Shown here piece after piece: positions 48,092-59,934 of a stretch of DNA of 64,000 nucleotides. The notes beneath the pieces were generated by a model. It did not search any database. It was not told where the DNA came from and saw only the letters and a list, made by a program, of their open reading frames with translations. Position 1 is the first letter of the stretch. Every line of letters starts with the position of its first letter. The translations under genes were made by a program, and so were the position numbers. This DNA comes from Zychaea mexicana (taxonomy: Eukaryota; Mucoromycota; Mucoromycetes; Mucorales; Lichtheimiaceae), in contig NW_026516682.1 in the NCBI RefSeq assembly GCF_025766255.1, positions 248,001 through 312,000 on the forward strand, in the 5' to 3' direction.

Positions 48092-49046
48092 TAAGCATCT
48101 TCCTTTTGAAACCCTAATGTTATATAAGATATAAGAAAAAAGACCCTCTATAATGTACAGTTTTTCTCCCTTTCCCACTGACGTTTTTTTTTTCGCAGCC
48201 CCCCTTCCAGAGCTCTGTATCCTCCTCCTTCCCTCCTACTACATTAGTACTCTCCCACACTAACGGTAACTTGTTGTGGCTCATATTCTTTTGAGGAAGT
48301 TGTGACAAATAAAATTTATATACAAGAAGTAAAGAACCAGTAACACGCAAGCCTGCCTTGTTGTTTTTGCTCTATTGCTTATTGTGCATTTTGTTTGTGT
48401 TTATGCTGGTTTTGCAGTCTGCAGCTAGAAATCCCACGCTTCGTTATTGTTGATGTTGCTGTTGCTGTTTGCGCGTATAAGGCTCGTCGTTAGTTTATAC
48501 ATCTACCCATGTTTGAACAAAGTAGTAACTTATTATGGGCAGAGATCCTCACTCTCCCAAAAGATATGCTCACACTAGATGGATGATACCGTTCTTTGTT
48601 ATCACTACACCATCACATAAACATCCATCTTGCTATTATTATTGTTAGCATTGCGTTTCTTATAAGCAATGGCGATGAACTTATCATTCCTCCTTTCAAC
48701 ATGGTTAAAAGAGTAAAATGGGATCGTGGGCAAATTCGAATACTCACAAGAGTGCGAGACATAGACAAGCCCAATACAACTTGTTTAATAGAGACACTAT
48801 GCGCGTTTGACCTGTTATCTCCCACGACATCTCACCTTGTCAACGTCTCGAAATAGCCCGTCGTCCAATCCGCTCCCCAACATGGATGGGAAAATGTGCC
48901 CCAGCAGTAGTTCCTCGCATTGTATGCGCTATTCATTCATGTTCACTCCCGCGGAAACGGCCATTTCAGGTTCAATCCGACACGGACTCGGCCCATTCAA
49001 GTCGTTGACAAGTGAAAGCAAGAAACAGAAGCTGGAAAAAAAAAGA
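48092..49046. other. Intergenic region
   Basis: About 950 bp between the acyl-CoA dehydrogenase stop and the NmrA-like promoter. AATAAA at 48309-48314 may end the upstream transcript. Frames of 70-86 codons on both strands around 48600-48856 show no family motif. Nothing else seen. Confidence 0.4.
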
Positions 49047-49056
49047 TATAAAAGAG
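49047..49056 (+). promoter_or_regulatory. TATA box, NmrA-like gene
   Basis: TATAAAAGAG, 94 bp upstream of the ATG at 49141. Confidence 0.55.
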
Positions 49057-49140
49057 AAGGCAGTGAGCGACTCGAAGGGAATCAATCAATTCTTCTTGAT
49101 TATCATCAAACCCACCTCTTATCTTCTGCCTAATTCAACC

Positions 49141-50302
49141 ATGTCCCAAAAGAACCTTATCTGCATTACCAACGTTGACCAGCTTCCCGGTTATGCTATG
49201 ACCTGCCGTCTCTTGGAAGAGCGCGAGAAACTCAACATGCAAATCCGTTGTCTGTGCCGCGAGCGTGAAGGTCTGGAAGAGATTGAGCGCATGGGAGGCG
49301 AGATTATGCAAGTCAACTATCAGGACGAGAACAAGCTCCGCCAGGCTATGAAGAATGCCCGCTGCGTGTTTCTGATTCCCGAGAATTCGTCTCAGCGAAT
49401 GAAGGAAGCTGAAAACGTGATCAAGGCTGCCAAACAGGAAAACGTGGAACACATGGCGATGAAGTCAATGTAAGAAGAAAGAGAGAGAGAGAAAGAGAGA
49501 AAGAGGGAGGGGAAAGAGCCCAATTAACTAGCTCCTTATGTATCTATTTGTTATTATTGACACTAAAATACGTAATCTTGATATACCTGCTTCTATTATT
49601 ACATTCTGTAGGATTGGGGTTGAGCACATCAAACAGCAAGACCGTGAACGCCTCCGCCATATGCACGAGTACCACCAGATCGAACAGAAGCTCAAGCAAG
49701 AATTCAAAGGCGAGAAGCACTGTGTGATCCGCACCCCGATCAACAACCAGCTCTTTTACTTGATGACGCCCATGGCCGAGGAAAAGCAAGCGCTTTGCCT
49801 GCCGGTCAAGAAGGATGCCAAGTTTGGCTGCGTCGACCTGCGCGACGTGGTGGATGCCATCGCGAACCTGGTTCGTGAAAAGATGGGCCAGCCGTCGTTC
49901 GCCAGCCAAAAGCAAATGTACCAGTTCACGCCTCCCCAGAACTTCAAGGGCGAGGAGATTGCGCGCGGCATGGCGATGGTCGTCGACAAGAGCCCGGAGG
50001 AGTTCAAGTTCCAGCAAATCGACAAAAAGGAATGGCAAAAGTATATGCGTGAGCGTCGTGAGGACCACCGTTTCAAAGAGCGTCCCCAGGAGGAGCAAGG
50101 CACCGAGAAGCCCTACACGATGCCTATCGGCCGCTACTTTAACGATGATCTTGTCGAGATGCTCTATGAATGGTTCGAGCTTGCCTCGCAAGGCCATGCG
50201 GATGTCACGACCAAGGACTTGCAAGAAGTGCTGCAGCATGAACCCAGAGACTTGCAAGAGTACTTTAAGAGCAACCGCGACCAGTTCCGTCGCTTCCGCT
50301 GA
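49141..50302 (+). CDS. NmrA-like atypical Rossmann-fold protein
   Basis: Predicted 339 residues from exons 49141-49469 and 49612-50302 (phase 2 intron with (GA)n just after the donor). It starts 'MSQKNLICITNVDQLPGYAM' and shows the NmrA-type pattern of a second strand ending 'CLCREREGLEEIERMGG', then 'ARCVFLIPENSSQRMKEAEN', 'IKAAKQENVEHMAMKSMIGV' and later 'CVDLRDVVDAIANLV'. NmrA-family proteins are NAD(P)-binding redox sensors or oxidoreductase-like regulators. The usual glycine-rich GxxGxxG loop is replaced here by 'TNVDQLPGYA', so dinucleotide binding is doubtful. The C-terminal 120 residues are charged and helical. Codon use is strongly G/C-ending, unlike the spacer, suggesting high expression. 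Confidence 0.85.
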
Positions 50303-50558
50303 ATTTAGGGAGTACTCGAGTCTGCCTTTCCAGCCGTCATCTTCAGCACCACCATGGCAGTATTATCAGTAGTTAGTCAATTCATAACAATACCTGTCTC
50401 TCTCTCTCTCATCAAGTAATAAAAAAAACCAGCTTTGCTTCTTGTTATTTCCGTGGTAATAGCAATTTAATAGCAATATTAGAGCGTATGATGCAACGAA
50501 GGAGGGGGGGGGCGGATGTGTCTGAGTGTTGTGCTCGATCGACATGAAACCGATACCA

Positions 50559-50568
50559 TATAAATAGG
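50559..50568 (+). promoter_or_regulatory. TATA box, Ndt80/PhoG-like gene
   Basis: TATAAATAGG, 211 bp upstream of the ATG at 50770, with a pyrimidine-rich leader (about 50600-50660) between them. Confidence 0.55.
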
Positions 50569-50769
50569 ATGCACCCGTTTAGTTTACCTGCACCATCCAT
50601 TCCCTCCTCTCCTCCTTTTTCTTCTTCCTTCTCTTTTTCTTATACGCTCTTTTTCCATACTTCTTATTCGAATACGTCTCCAGACAATCCGCCATTTTTT
50701 TTGAATTTTTCCATACATTTCTGTCGACCATAGCAACAACTACTACCGCAACCCCCCTTAGTTACTGCC

Positions 50770-52342
50770 ATGACTTCAACCAGTTCACCGACCGCTGTCA
50801 TGACCTTGGCCAGTCATCATCAACATCATCACCATCACCGATCGCACTCTATGCCTTTGACAATGACCGGAGACGTGTAAGCAGCCATAGCGGAGAAAAA
50901 CATGTTGCTGAGGGCGACACAGTTTCTCTTTTTCTTTTCTTTATGGCTTGTTTATGTACACACACACACAAATATTCGAGTCGTAACCCACCGTAGCCTA
51001 TTTCCTTGCAAGGGCCGATTTGCACACGCGTTTGTTAAAATCCCCTTGTTTACTGTGAGAAACCTGTTTAAAGCTGATTTCTTGTTTGATAAATAAACGA
51101 AATGTAGTGGTCCTCGACCCTCGCAGAGCACGCCCTATGCACGCCCGAGTAGCAGCAAGCGCTCAGCAGCAGCAACAACAACAGCATCATCCTCCAGCGA
51201 AGACGGCGAGGCCGGTTATATTTTTGGTGCAACCCGGATGCATGAATGCTTATACACCGACGATGGGAATGAGTAAGTTTCTCCAACAGCACATACAGCC
51301 TTCTTGCTTCTGCTGATGAACAACAACATATGCGAACTTTTCATATAGCTGTGGAGTCGAGATACAGTGCAAGATGGACCGCGGGTTCTTCCTCGCTGAT
51401 GGCAAATGGACATGCTACCGGCGCAACTATTTTCAACTGACAGGCACATTCATCGTGTCGCATGGTGGCCCCTTTTACGTAAACAAGCATCGCATCCGTC
51501 ATTTTTACTTTCAATTAAGCGCACGGCAGCTCGAGGCTGACTTGCAAGTCAAGCTCATCCAATTGACTCCCAAGCGCGACAAGGGGCCGCAAAACGACCC
51601 ACCGCTCTTGGCTATTCAGCCGATCATCGTATCGCCGCCCTTCGGCACTCCGCCCATCGTTTCAGGAGAGTCGGCCATGGCCACCGCCGCCACGTTCGAG
51701 CGCATCCAATTCAAGTCTGCTACTGCCAACAACGGCAAGAAGCGAGCGTCCCAACAGTTTTTCGTCCTGGTCTTGGAGTTGTTGGCAGAGATGGATAACG
51801 GCGACCGCATGACTGTGGCCAGCGCACAGTCCGTACCGCTTGTCGTGCGAGGCCGTAGTCCTGGTCACTATGCTGACAGTGGCCGTCGAAAAAGGGTCAT
51901 GTCGCCGTCCTCATCGAGTATCACTGCTACTACAGCAACACATACCGTCACCACACCGCCAACGCCGTTATTACCACAGCAACCACCGGCTCCATTACAA
52001 GAATGGCAATCGTTAGCTAGCAGCGCTGGCTATTACACACCCCTTCCATCACACCATCACCATCACCATCCACAACAACAACAGCAGCAGCAGCAGGCCG
52101 TGCCCGTTGCACCTCATGCAATGCCGCCACAATTGGATTTTTCCTATTTTGCCCCACACGGTCGGTCGCAAAGTGCGAACGTGCCGCTCATTATGAATTA
52201 TCAGCATACACGCTTGGATTTTTCGCCATCCTCGCCGTCATCGGGTCAGACCACCTCCCCCGACGAAAGCAACAACGCCATGTACGATGCCAAATACTTT
52301 CGCTGTTATCCTTCCTATTCCGCTGCACTTTCCGGTATGTGA
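50770..52342 (+). CDS. Ndt80/PhoG-domain transcription factor
   Basis: Predicted 421 residues from exons 50770-50876, 51108-51272 and 51349-52342 (phases match). A His/Ser-rich start and a Ser/Ala linker precede the DNA-binding domain, which runs from 'CGVEIQCKMDRGFFLADGKW' through 'TCYRRNYFQLTGTFIVSHGG', 'RIRHFYFQLSARQLEADLQV' and 'LIQLTPKRDKGPQNDP' to 'KRASQQFFVLVLELLAEM' and 'TVASAQSVPLVVRGRSPGHY'. These are hallmarks of the p53-like Ndt80/PhoG fold found in Ndt80, Vib-1 and XprG, regulators of meiosis, nutrient response or cell death. After the domain come low-complexity His/Gln/Pro stretches, likely for activation. Which pathway it controls here cannot be told from sequence. Confidence 0.92.
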
Positions 52343-52853
52343 CACCAACAAGAAATACAACAACAACAACAACGAGCCATAATATTTGTGTCTGGCTGCA
52401 TTGCTTATGCGTGTTTTTTTTACTTGTATGGACTTTTTTTCTCAGATGACTAGTAGATCACGCGTGTATTCTCACAAATTTACTCCTTTCCTTTGCTTTT
52501 CCTCTAAGTTTTATTATAGTTTAAATGCATATATACTATTACCATTACCATTACCATTATTATTATTATTATTATTCTATACAAAGTTTGTACTATCGTA
52601 GTGTCCTTTTACTTTTCATCCCGTCAACCCCTGTCAACTCTATTCCCACTCCCATCTCCATCGCATATCCATGTATGTCTTCTATACCAAAACAGATAAA
52701 AACAACAGCGAAATTTGGAATTTCAGAAACGTGTCAACCTGATAGGTATCTATACAAAACTGGCTATTTATAGTATGTGTGCGTAAATATATATATATAT
52801 AACTTCTCTAGATGAAACATCATCAATACTTATGTACATCATCATCATCGTCA
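52343..52853. other. Tail-to-tail spacer
   Basis: Between the convergent Ndt80-like and AFG1 stops. Contains (ATT/ACC)n-like sequence at about 52536-52578 and (TA)n at about 52789-52802. No coding signal. Confidence 0.45.
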
Positions 52854-54582
52854 TCAATGCAAGTTCTGTTCAACCCATTCTTTGCTCTGCATCTGCACCA
52901 AACGAGACAACGCACGCTGGAACGCAAATGCCTCTTCCTGGCCAGAAAATAGCGGCGATTCGATATCCGTCATATCCAGTTCATCCATCATCTTCCGCAT
53001 CTCGTCATCCATCTCGCCGACTCCTTCAGACGCATTAAATATGTTCACAAAGCTACTCTCTGCGCTAGCAATCAGAGTGACATGCGACTCGTACATGGCG
53101 TCAATAAAAGTAATAAACCGACGCGCCATCGCACGATGCTTCATGGTCATACAGGGGATATCCGTCAGGACCACTGTGTGGAAGTGCTGAACGATCTGCA
53201 AGTAGTCCGCGGCGCTCAATGGCTTATCACACATGTCAGCAAAGCTCACTTTGGCGACACCGTCGACTTGCGCCGGAATGGTCAGAGTGCGTTCCAAAAA
53301 ATGGAGCGCCATCGGTTTCATGGGCTTGTTGTGCGTAAGTTGCCGCGTCAATGCCTCGATCTTGTCAGACGTGTCTTGATTCAAGGGGTAAAAGTACGTT
53401 TGCATCATCTCGCGCTCGATTTGGCGATAGTCGGTGCCTGAATTCAAACTCAAGACGTGACATTGCTTCATCAACAAGTCAATGCAGGGCAAGAACGACT
53501 GTCGCTGGATGCCGTTCTGGTACAGTTCGGTTGGGTGTCGGTTCGAGGTCGTGACAAGAACAACGCCGCGTTCAAAGAGCTCGGTGAAGAGTTTGCGCAG
53601 GATCATTGCATCTGCAATATCTGTCACCTGGAACTCGTCGAAACAGAGCACGTAGGCGCCTTTGACAAGATCGTCCGCAATGGGACCGAGTGGATTGGGC
53701 AAGTGCGGCTGCGACGTTTTCACAGCGTGGATCCGGGCATGGAGGTCGAGCATAAACGCGTGGAAATGCACGCGTCGTTTGCGTTGGATCGGAAGCGTAT
53801 CGTAAAAGAGGTCCATGACCATTGTCTTGCCCGTGCCCACCGTTCCATAAACGTACAATGACTTGGGCATATCCGTGGGTGCCTCGTGCTTGACAGGAGC
53901 CGGTTTCTTCTTATGAAGCCATTTGGCAAACTGTCATCAAGGTTGATGAGTGCTCTGCTCAATCCCACTTTCCCACACCTCCCTAATTTTATTCACCACC
54001 ACCACCACCCCCCCCCTTATTTTCCCGGACTAAAGCTTACGGATCGGAACAGGTTTTCGTCATCTGCGTTCTCGTATGCCTCGTCCTGGGCAGCAGCCGG
54101 TGCAGCTTTGAATGCAGGTGGTGTGTAATGTTGTAATTCGTGCCAAAGCTGATCCAATTGTTGGACAATAACCCGTTGATGTTTATCGGCCCGCACAGGA
54201 CCACCTGACGAGGTTAATGCGTCGTATCGCGCCAAAGGAGACACTGCATAGAAATGTTTATAAGTTGTACAGTCTAGCAAAAACAATAACGAAGGATCTT
54301 ACTGAGTGATTTTTTGGTTGGTTCTGAAGCAGAAGCAGCAGTAGCAGTAGTAGTAGTAGAAGAAGAAGGAGAAGACGTGGCGGTTGCAGACGACGTTGAT
54401 TGGAATCGTGCTTGCCGTACTGATGGCATTACATTTTTTAAATGCACACTTCGTCCTGCTGTTGCTGTTGCTGGTCTTTTCGCAAGTGCTGCTCGGTGTA
54501 ATGTACGTACGGTAGGTCTAGTCACCGTTTGTATAAATACAATGTGTCGAGGAATGTTATCTTGTACAGTTTTCCGTAACAT
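52854..54582 (-). CDS. AFG1: Mitochondrial AAA ATPase AFG1 (LACE1/ZapE family)
   Basis: Predicted 519 residues from exons 54582-54303, 54243-54041 and 53930-52854; phases match, 1560 nt. The first about 90 residues are Arg/Ser/Thr-rich ('[19 protein letters not shown]'), fitting a mitochondrial presequence. The family start box follows as '[20 protein letters not shown]'. Walker A is '[20 protein letters not shown]' and Walker B is '[19 protein letters not shown]'. Next come '[20 protein letters not shown]' and the C-terminal '[20 protein letters not shown]'. AFG1 helps degrade unassembled mitochondrially encoded respiratory subunits. The junction at 54303/54243 rests on phase and on the conserved L-x-x-YD motif. 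Confidence 0.93.
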
Positions 54583-54736
54583 TGTGATAAAAATAAATAA
54601 CAACAGAAAAATCAAAAAGTTCGGGGTGGAACTGCTCGCACTGCCCCTCTCTCTCTCTCCTTTCCAAAGGGGAAAAAAGACCAGAGAGTTTCGGGTAAAT
54701 TCTATGTGCCGTCTAATTTTTATTGGAACCTTTATT

Positions 54737-57700
54737 TTACAACTGAAACAAATGTCGTCGTCCCATAAGGGCAGCCACTCGTTCGGAAATGGCTTCCTGA
54801 AGTGATATAGTTTCCACGGTGCCTGCAGCACAAGTGTGCCAGTGTATTAATGCTTCAAAATTCGTCCGATCTGGCATTAGGCTCGGATACTTGCTTTGCC
54901 AGTTGGTCAGGTGCTCACGATGTAGCATTTGTCGTGCCAGCTCAGCCGTAGGCATGGTGGCAGGCAACTCTGTGCGAGTGCGTATGGATCCGGCCAATGT
55001 ATACAAATATAAATGCACCACGGCAGCCATGTCTTTGCGGTATGTGGCCATTGGCGCCACAATCTGTTTACGGACAGTAGGTGTGATCATCCTCTGTATC
55101 AAAGAAAGAAGCAGCATCATCATCATCATCTATATCAAAAGCCCTATCACATAGTTCTTTATTCTAAAGGTGCATCCACATACATACCTGCGCTTCAAGT
55201 ACATGCTGGATCCATAACAGGGTCTTTTTTTCCAGATCAATCATCTTTCTATGTTCTTCGATAGGAAACGGTCCCTTGGTCGGTCTTGCTTCCGTCGCTG
55301 CCAATCCAAGCATTTGCTGTGTTTCAGCAAGTTGCTGCTGCAGCCTGTGCTGCGCTACAGAGGGCCGTTGATGCGTTTGCATGTAACTCGGCGACAACGT
55401 GTTGTCATGACATACCAGCGACGTCACCTGAGCATACTGGATACCCGTGTTGACGAGTAATTGACTGGGGTGACAGAGCAACAATTTACGCGCCCACGTT
55501 GGCCACATGATTTGTTCGACGGCCATCACGACAAGGACAGCAGCTACTGCTGTCAGTATACGCTTCCACAGTGGCTCGATAAGCGTCTCGTTGAACAGGT
55601 CTGTGTAGCCAGCTGATACAATCACTGCCATCGTCAAAAGTGAGATCATACCGATCCGTGGATACCGTGTGCCGAGATGAACGTACCACATGGGTACTTG
55701 GAATACAAAGACCATAACAGCGAGCGCGTAAAGGTTTGTGTTTCGCTCAGCTGCCAATAGCACGATATAGCCACAGACAGCGCCAATGACAGTAGCAATG
55801 ATCCGAAAGAAACACTGGAGTGCTGTTGCGCCAATGGTCATATTTGATACTACCATGGCTGAGAGTAATGCCCACTGTTCTATGTAAAATCCGCTTTCGA
55901 TCAGCAACGCGTGACAGTAACAGGTTTTTTTTTTTGCTCTTTCTCCTAAATGAAATATAAAACTTACGTCGTACAAAAAGTTGACCCCAGGAATAGGGAG
56001 CCAGGCCATGAGTGCCAGTAATTCGGCCGTCACCGTGAACTTTAGAGCATAACGTGTTGGTCCGTATTGTAAAAACTTGCTCAGACGATACAACCACCGA
56101 TTCCAAAAGTGTCTACCGGGTGCATGTTGCAGTGGAACTTGTTTCTCTTGTCGTTGTTGATGAATATCCTCCTCCACCTCGTCGTGGTGTTCTTGTTGTT
56201 CAAACTCCTTGATTCGCTCATCTAGCATGAATTGTTCTTCCATCGTATGGTTGCCTGGCGGTGCCCGGGCCAACCACTGTCGCAAGGAAACCTGGGGACC
56301 AAACAGACTCCATCGTGTCCTTTTCTTTTTGATCAGGTCACTCGATTGCTTTTTCAATGCAATTAATTCCTTGCCAAGTGCTGTGAGCGTGAACAAAACC
56401 GTATAGACCAGAAAATGCTCTTCCATGGGTGCCTCGTGCTCGAATTCTTCGTGAAGGATAATTTGCATCTGTTCGTTGAGCGTATCCAGTGCGCGTTCTA
56501 GTAATGATTGCTCACTGTTGCTATCATCATCATCGTCGTCTCCTTGTAGCTGGTGTTCTTGTATAGCAACTGCAAAGGGAACGCGGGATCACATGGTGAT
56601 AGGCCATATGGTTCTGCAACTGATCAAGAGTGCGTATGCATTGATCAAGAAACTCTTGTGCGGTTGGTTGGATGGGCGCATGTAGTCGTGAAATATGCTT
56701 ATCATATACGTTGGTTTTAGCTCCTTCTCGTCGGATCGGGCCACTAGTGTTCGCTCATTATTGTCAATGTCACCGCTGTTGTTATTGTCGTCATCATTGT
56801 CATCGAACGAAGGATACGGGTGCTGGACGCCGCGAGTATTTGAGAGTTGTGCCTGTACGCGATGTTGAATCATGATCCGCTGTGCTCGCTCCAGAGTCAA
56901 AGCCATACCATACACGTGATCAGCCAAACGCTCCAAAGAGCTCCTTTAGGGGCTTGTACCACGCTGGTGCATAATACGCAATCACGATCTCGTATTTGGC
57001 CTCCCGTTGTGCCTTTCGCATGGCTTTAATAGTTGATTGCAACTTAGTGTACGCCGCTTGTTCACCAGCGTTGTCGTCCATACATTGCTGTAACGATTGA
57101 CGTAGAGCAACCAACGCGTTTCCGAGTGATGCTCTAAGTTTTTGTTGTTGCAAAATTTTATATCGTTTGCATTATTACTTTGTTAGCATCAAAGTTTTGT
57201 AACAAAAAAGAAATAAAAACACTTACTCTGACGCTTTTGCAGCTGTCTCAGGCCATAAACAAAGATTAACGACGAGTGTAATACCACATCCAATGATAAG
57301 AGGATAAAACGATACCGGCTGGCATCATCACGTCAAATTTGGTTTCGTAAATGTCACGGGTAAAGCAAAAGAAAGGCAGGGGCATTGATTGAAGAGCTGC
57401 CAAAAAGAGCCGGGGATACTTGACGCGATAGTACGACACAGAAAACACGCAAATAAAAAATGGCAACGATGCAATGATTGCAGCGCCATTGCTGTACAGT
57501 CCAGGGTGCGTAGTAGCGAGTCGGCTGTTGTAGAGCGTAATGAGATACGTGATGGTGCTGCAAAAGATGGCCGCGGGTATCAAGACAAACCAGGTTCAAT
57601 AACAGCTCACTGATTTGACCACCTGCTGTACCGGCCGCATTAAAGAAAAGAGTGGCGAGGATTAGAATGTAAGGGACGTAGATAAAGATCTTGATCAGTA

Positions 57701-57797
57701 GTAGGACGGTCGTGATTTCATAGGCTATAGCGCATTTGATAATTTTCTTCCATAACGCTTTTTTGTTGGAAAAAGCGCGTCTGATGATAGCGAGCAT
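54737..57797 (-). pseudogene. Bre4/FUSC-like membrane transporter gene with apparent +1 frameshifts
   Basis: Large polytopic protein of the fungal family with an ER-transporter-like six-helix N-terminus and a Bre4/DUF2421 C-terminus, related to aromatic-acid/fusaric-acid exporters. The C-terminal half is well preserved: 'GPTRYALKFTVTAELLALMA', 'EQWALLSAMVVSNMTIGATA', 'GMISLLTMAVIVSAGYTDLF' and a last exon ending 'AALMGRRHLFQL'. The N-terminal half starts 'MLAIIRRAFSNKKALWKKI' and keeps 'FFNAAGTAGGQISELLLN', 'SYYRVKYPRLFLAALQS' and 'CLWPETAAKAS', but successive conserved blocks lie in shifted frames near 57596, 57311, 56947 and 56586. Each would be restored by removing one base from a short homopolymer or neighbouring position. 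Another frame change near 56820-56750 is explained by a 72-nt intron. Either a decaying gene or sequence errors. Confidence 0.65.
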
Positions 57798-59829
57798 GCA
57801 TGCAACAAATGATCCAGACTTATATGTAGTCGGTTTAATGAGAAACGATGTGGCGAATAATCAAGGGTTGGCTGCAAAAGGAGAGTAGGAAGTAAGAACA
57901 GAGTTCAAGTTCGCACGAGCACATCTGTTTAGTCGGAGGGTAGCATTGTTCTTGCGTCTCGGACGCGGCCGATCCGGTTTTTTAAATCCGGATTCGCTAA
58001 CTCTTGTATAACACCAAGTCAAGCTTACTATAAAATCAGTGAGTACTAGTGTTCATCTTGCACGTAAGTAAAAATTAGTCAAAGAAATTTTTTGATCTAC
58101 AAAGTTTAGAGTTGATGAATTTGCAATAAAAAGACGACCAAGTGCTGCTACTTTCTCGTCGGCGCGATCCACTGTTGCGGTGATATATGTAGCAATGTTA
58201 GGAATGGTCTACATACCTTAACGCCTTCTTGCTTATGTCTATCTCATGATGTCAGTCAAATAATACAAGGATGTGATACAAAGATATTTAGCTTTTTCAG
58301 GATAAAAGAAGGGGGAAAAAGAAAGACTATATATATCGTCATTGATGACGATAGCTAATACATACATACAAGATATATCGAGTTGTTTATAATGCGATAG
58401 AGAGAGAGGATGAAAGCAAATCAAGTATGTTCGCCTACATACGTATCCAAGGCAAAACAGCTGGAACCAGTAAAATATTGCTATCATTACGGCGGCAACA
58501 AGCGAAACCCACCCCCTCAAAAAACATATCTTAGTAGCAGCCAACTTGTCCTGGTCAATATGTTCAAGATTGTTCATCAGCATCATCACTGGCGTTGTTA
58601 ATGTTTTCATCGTCTTCGTTGGACGAGAGGCTGGTTTCCAACAGCATTGATATATAGATATCAGAGGCAGAAGAATCGGTCGACGCGGAGGAACTTTGAG
58701 GACCCTTCCTCTGCACTGGTACCTCTTATTATATGCACCAAAAAGAAATCAGCGTGCTTCTGCGGTTTACCTAGTCTGCTTGTTCATCGGCCGGGCAGTC
58801 TATATAGTAAGTGAATATTTTTCTGAGTCTCTAATAGCCGGAAAAAAACGGCATAGAGAACACGATTGTATACAATGAGAGCGTCTATAATGGACTATGT
58901 ACCGAAAATAATTCTATCAGTGATAAATGTTGTCTGTTTCAGCAGGTTATCGCTCTTTAAAAATGTTTGAGGTAACTGTTTTTTTGTTCGCTCTTTGATG
59001 GGCGTTGCCGTTCTGCATTATATATAGTCCGTGCGTCTGCTCAGATTGTATTATATACTGTTCAGCCACTTAAAAGATTTCTCTGGATGTTTGCATTGCT
59101 CAATCTGCTGTTTTCCCCTCCACTCACTGGAATTGCCCAGTGAGGATGGCTGGGTTTTTTCAGGTCACACATGATGATTAATACTTGTTATTGTGAACAT
59201 TATCGGCTTTCTTTTGTGTTTCTTCTTGTGCTTTTGTTGCTGTTGTAGTTTTCTTGATAATACAGATGATGATGATGATGATGATGAACAAGATGGCGGC
59301 TGTTTTATCTCGCTGCAATTATTGTTCTGAGATATGATGTTAGTTACATTATGTGTTATATATATATATATATATATATATATTACATTGACGTAGACAT
59401 CGATCGCTAATGCTTTGAAACGATCGCAGCAGTTAGAAGCTAGTCAGCAGCAACATGTCAAATCTTGTTGCAATACTTTGGACAAAACAATTTACCAGAT
59501 CTGTTTTCCTTCCCGAAAGCTACACAACCAAGATATAATGTTCTTCCAACGAGTTGCCAATTATACAGCAAGATTAATGATTAGCACAACTCATGATGCC
59601 AGTTACTACTACATACCTACACATGTCCTCCTCTCGACCAAAACGTCACCCCCTTAGATATGCAAGGTACCTTTTAAGCTCATACCATACGGAATGATTC
59701 TCGCCTCGACGGAAGCAGGAGAAAACAAGGTGACGGAGCAAAGGGGGTTCACTGCAGCTGCGTATACATTGTAAAAAGAAAAAAAGAGAAAAAAAAGAGA
59801 AGCCACAAACCACACTGATGGCAAAATGG
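57798..59829. other. Gene-poor spacer with repeats
   Basis: About 2 kb without a supported gene. A minus-strand exon-like block lies at 58710-58564 (see findings). Simple repeats: (GAT)n at about 59265-59287 and (TA)n at about 59356-59392. Confidence 0.4.
59356..59392. repeat. (TA)n microsatellite
   Basis: Nearly perfect TA dinucleotide run of roughly 18 units in an AT-rich spacer. Confidence 0.85.
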
Positions 59830-59840
59830 TATATAAAATA
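59830..59840 (+). promoter_or_regulatory. TATA box, secreted-protein gene
   Basis: TATATAAAATA located 105 bp upstream of the ATG at 59935. Confidence 0.6.
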
Positions 59841-59934
59841 CGTGGACTTCCGGATGAACCACTCATTCTTTTCTACGGGCCCCAGTAGAAGCTTACTGCG
59901 AACCAAATTTCTATTCCGTATATAACCTTCTCCC

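Noticed and set aside
49544..50257. 237-codon open frame on the minus strand
   Set aside because: It lies exactly antisense to the NmrA-like exon 2; its length follows from the strong codon bias there (Leu/Val-rich mirror). No family motif.
49815..50372. 185-codon plus frame inside the NmrA-like gene
   Set aside because: Overlaps the real frame, Ser/Arg/Thr-rich as expected from a shifted C-ending codon pattern.
56750..56825. A fifth frameshift in the Bre4-like gene
   Set aside because: A 72-nt interval beginning GTATCC and ending CACTAG joins the flanking frames in phase, so a normal intron explains it.
57552..57597. 46-nt intron as explanation of the first Bre4-like frame shift
   Set aside because: Phase would fit, but the donor (GTTATT) is weak and the removed bases encode a conserved membrane-helix segment.
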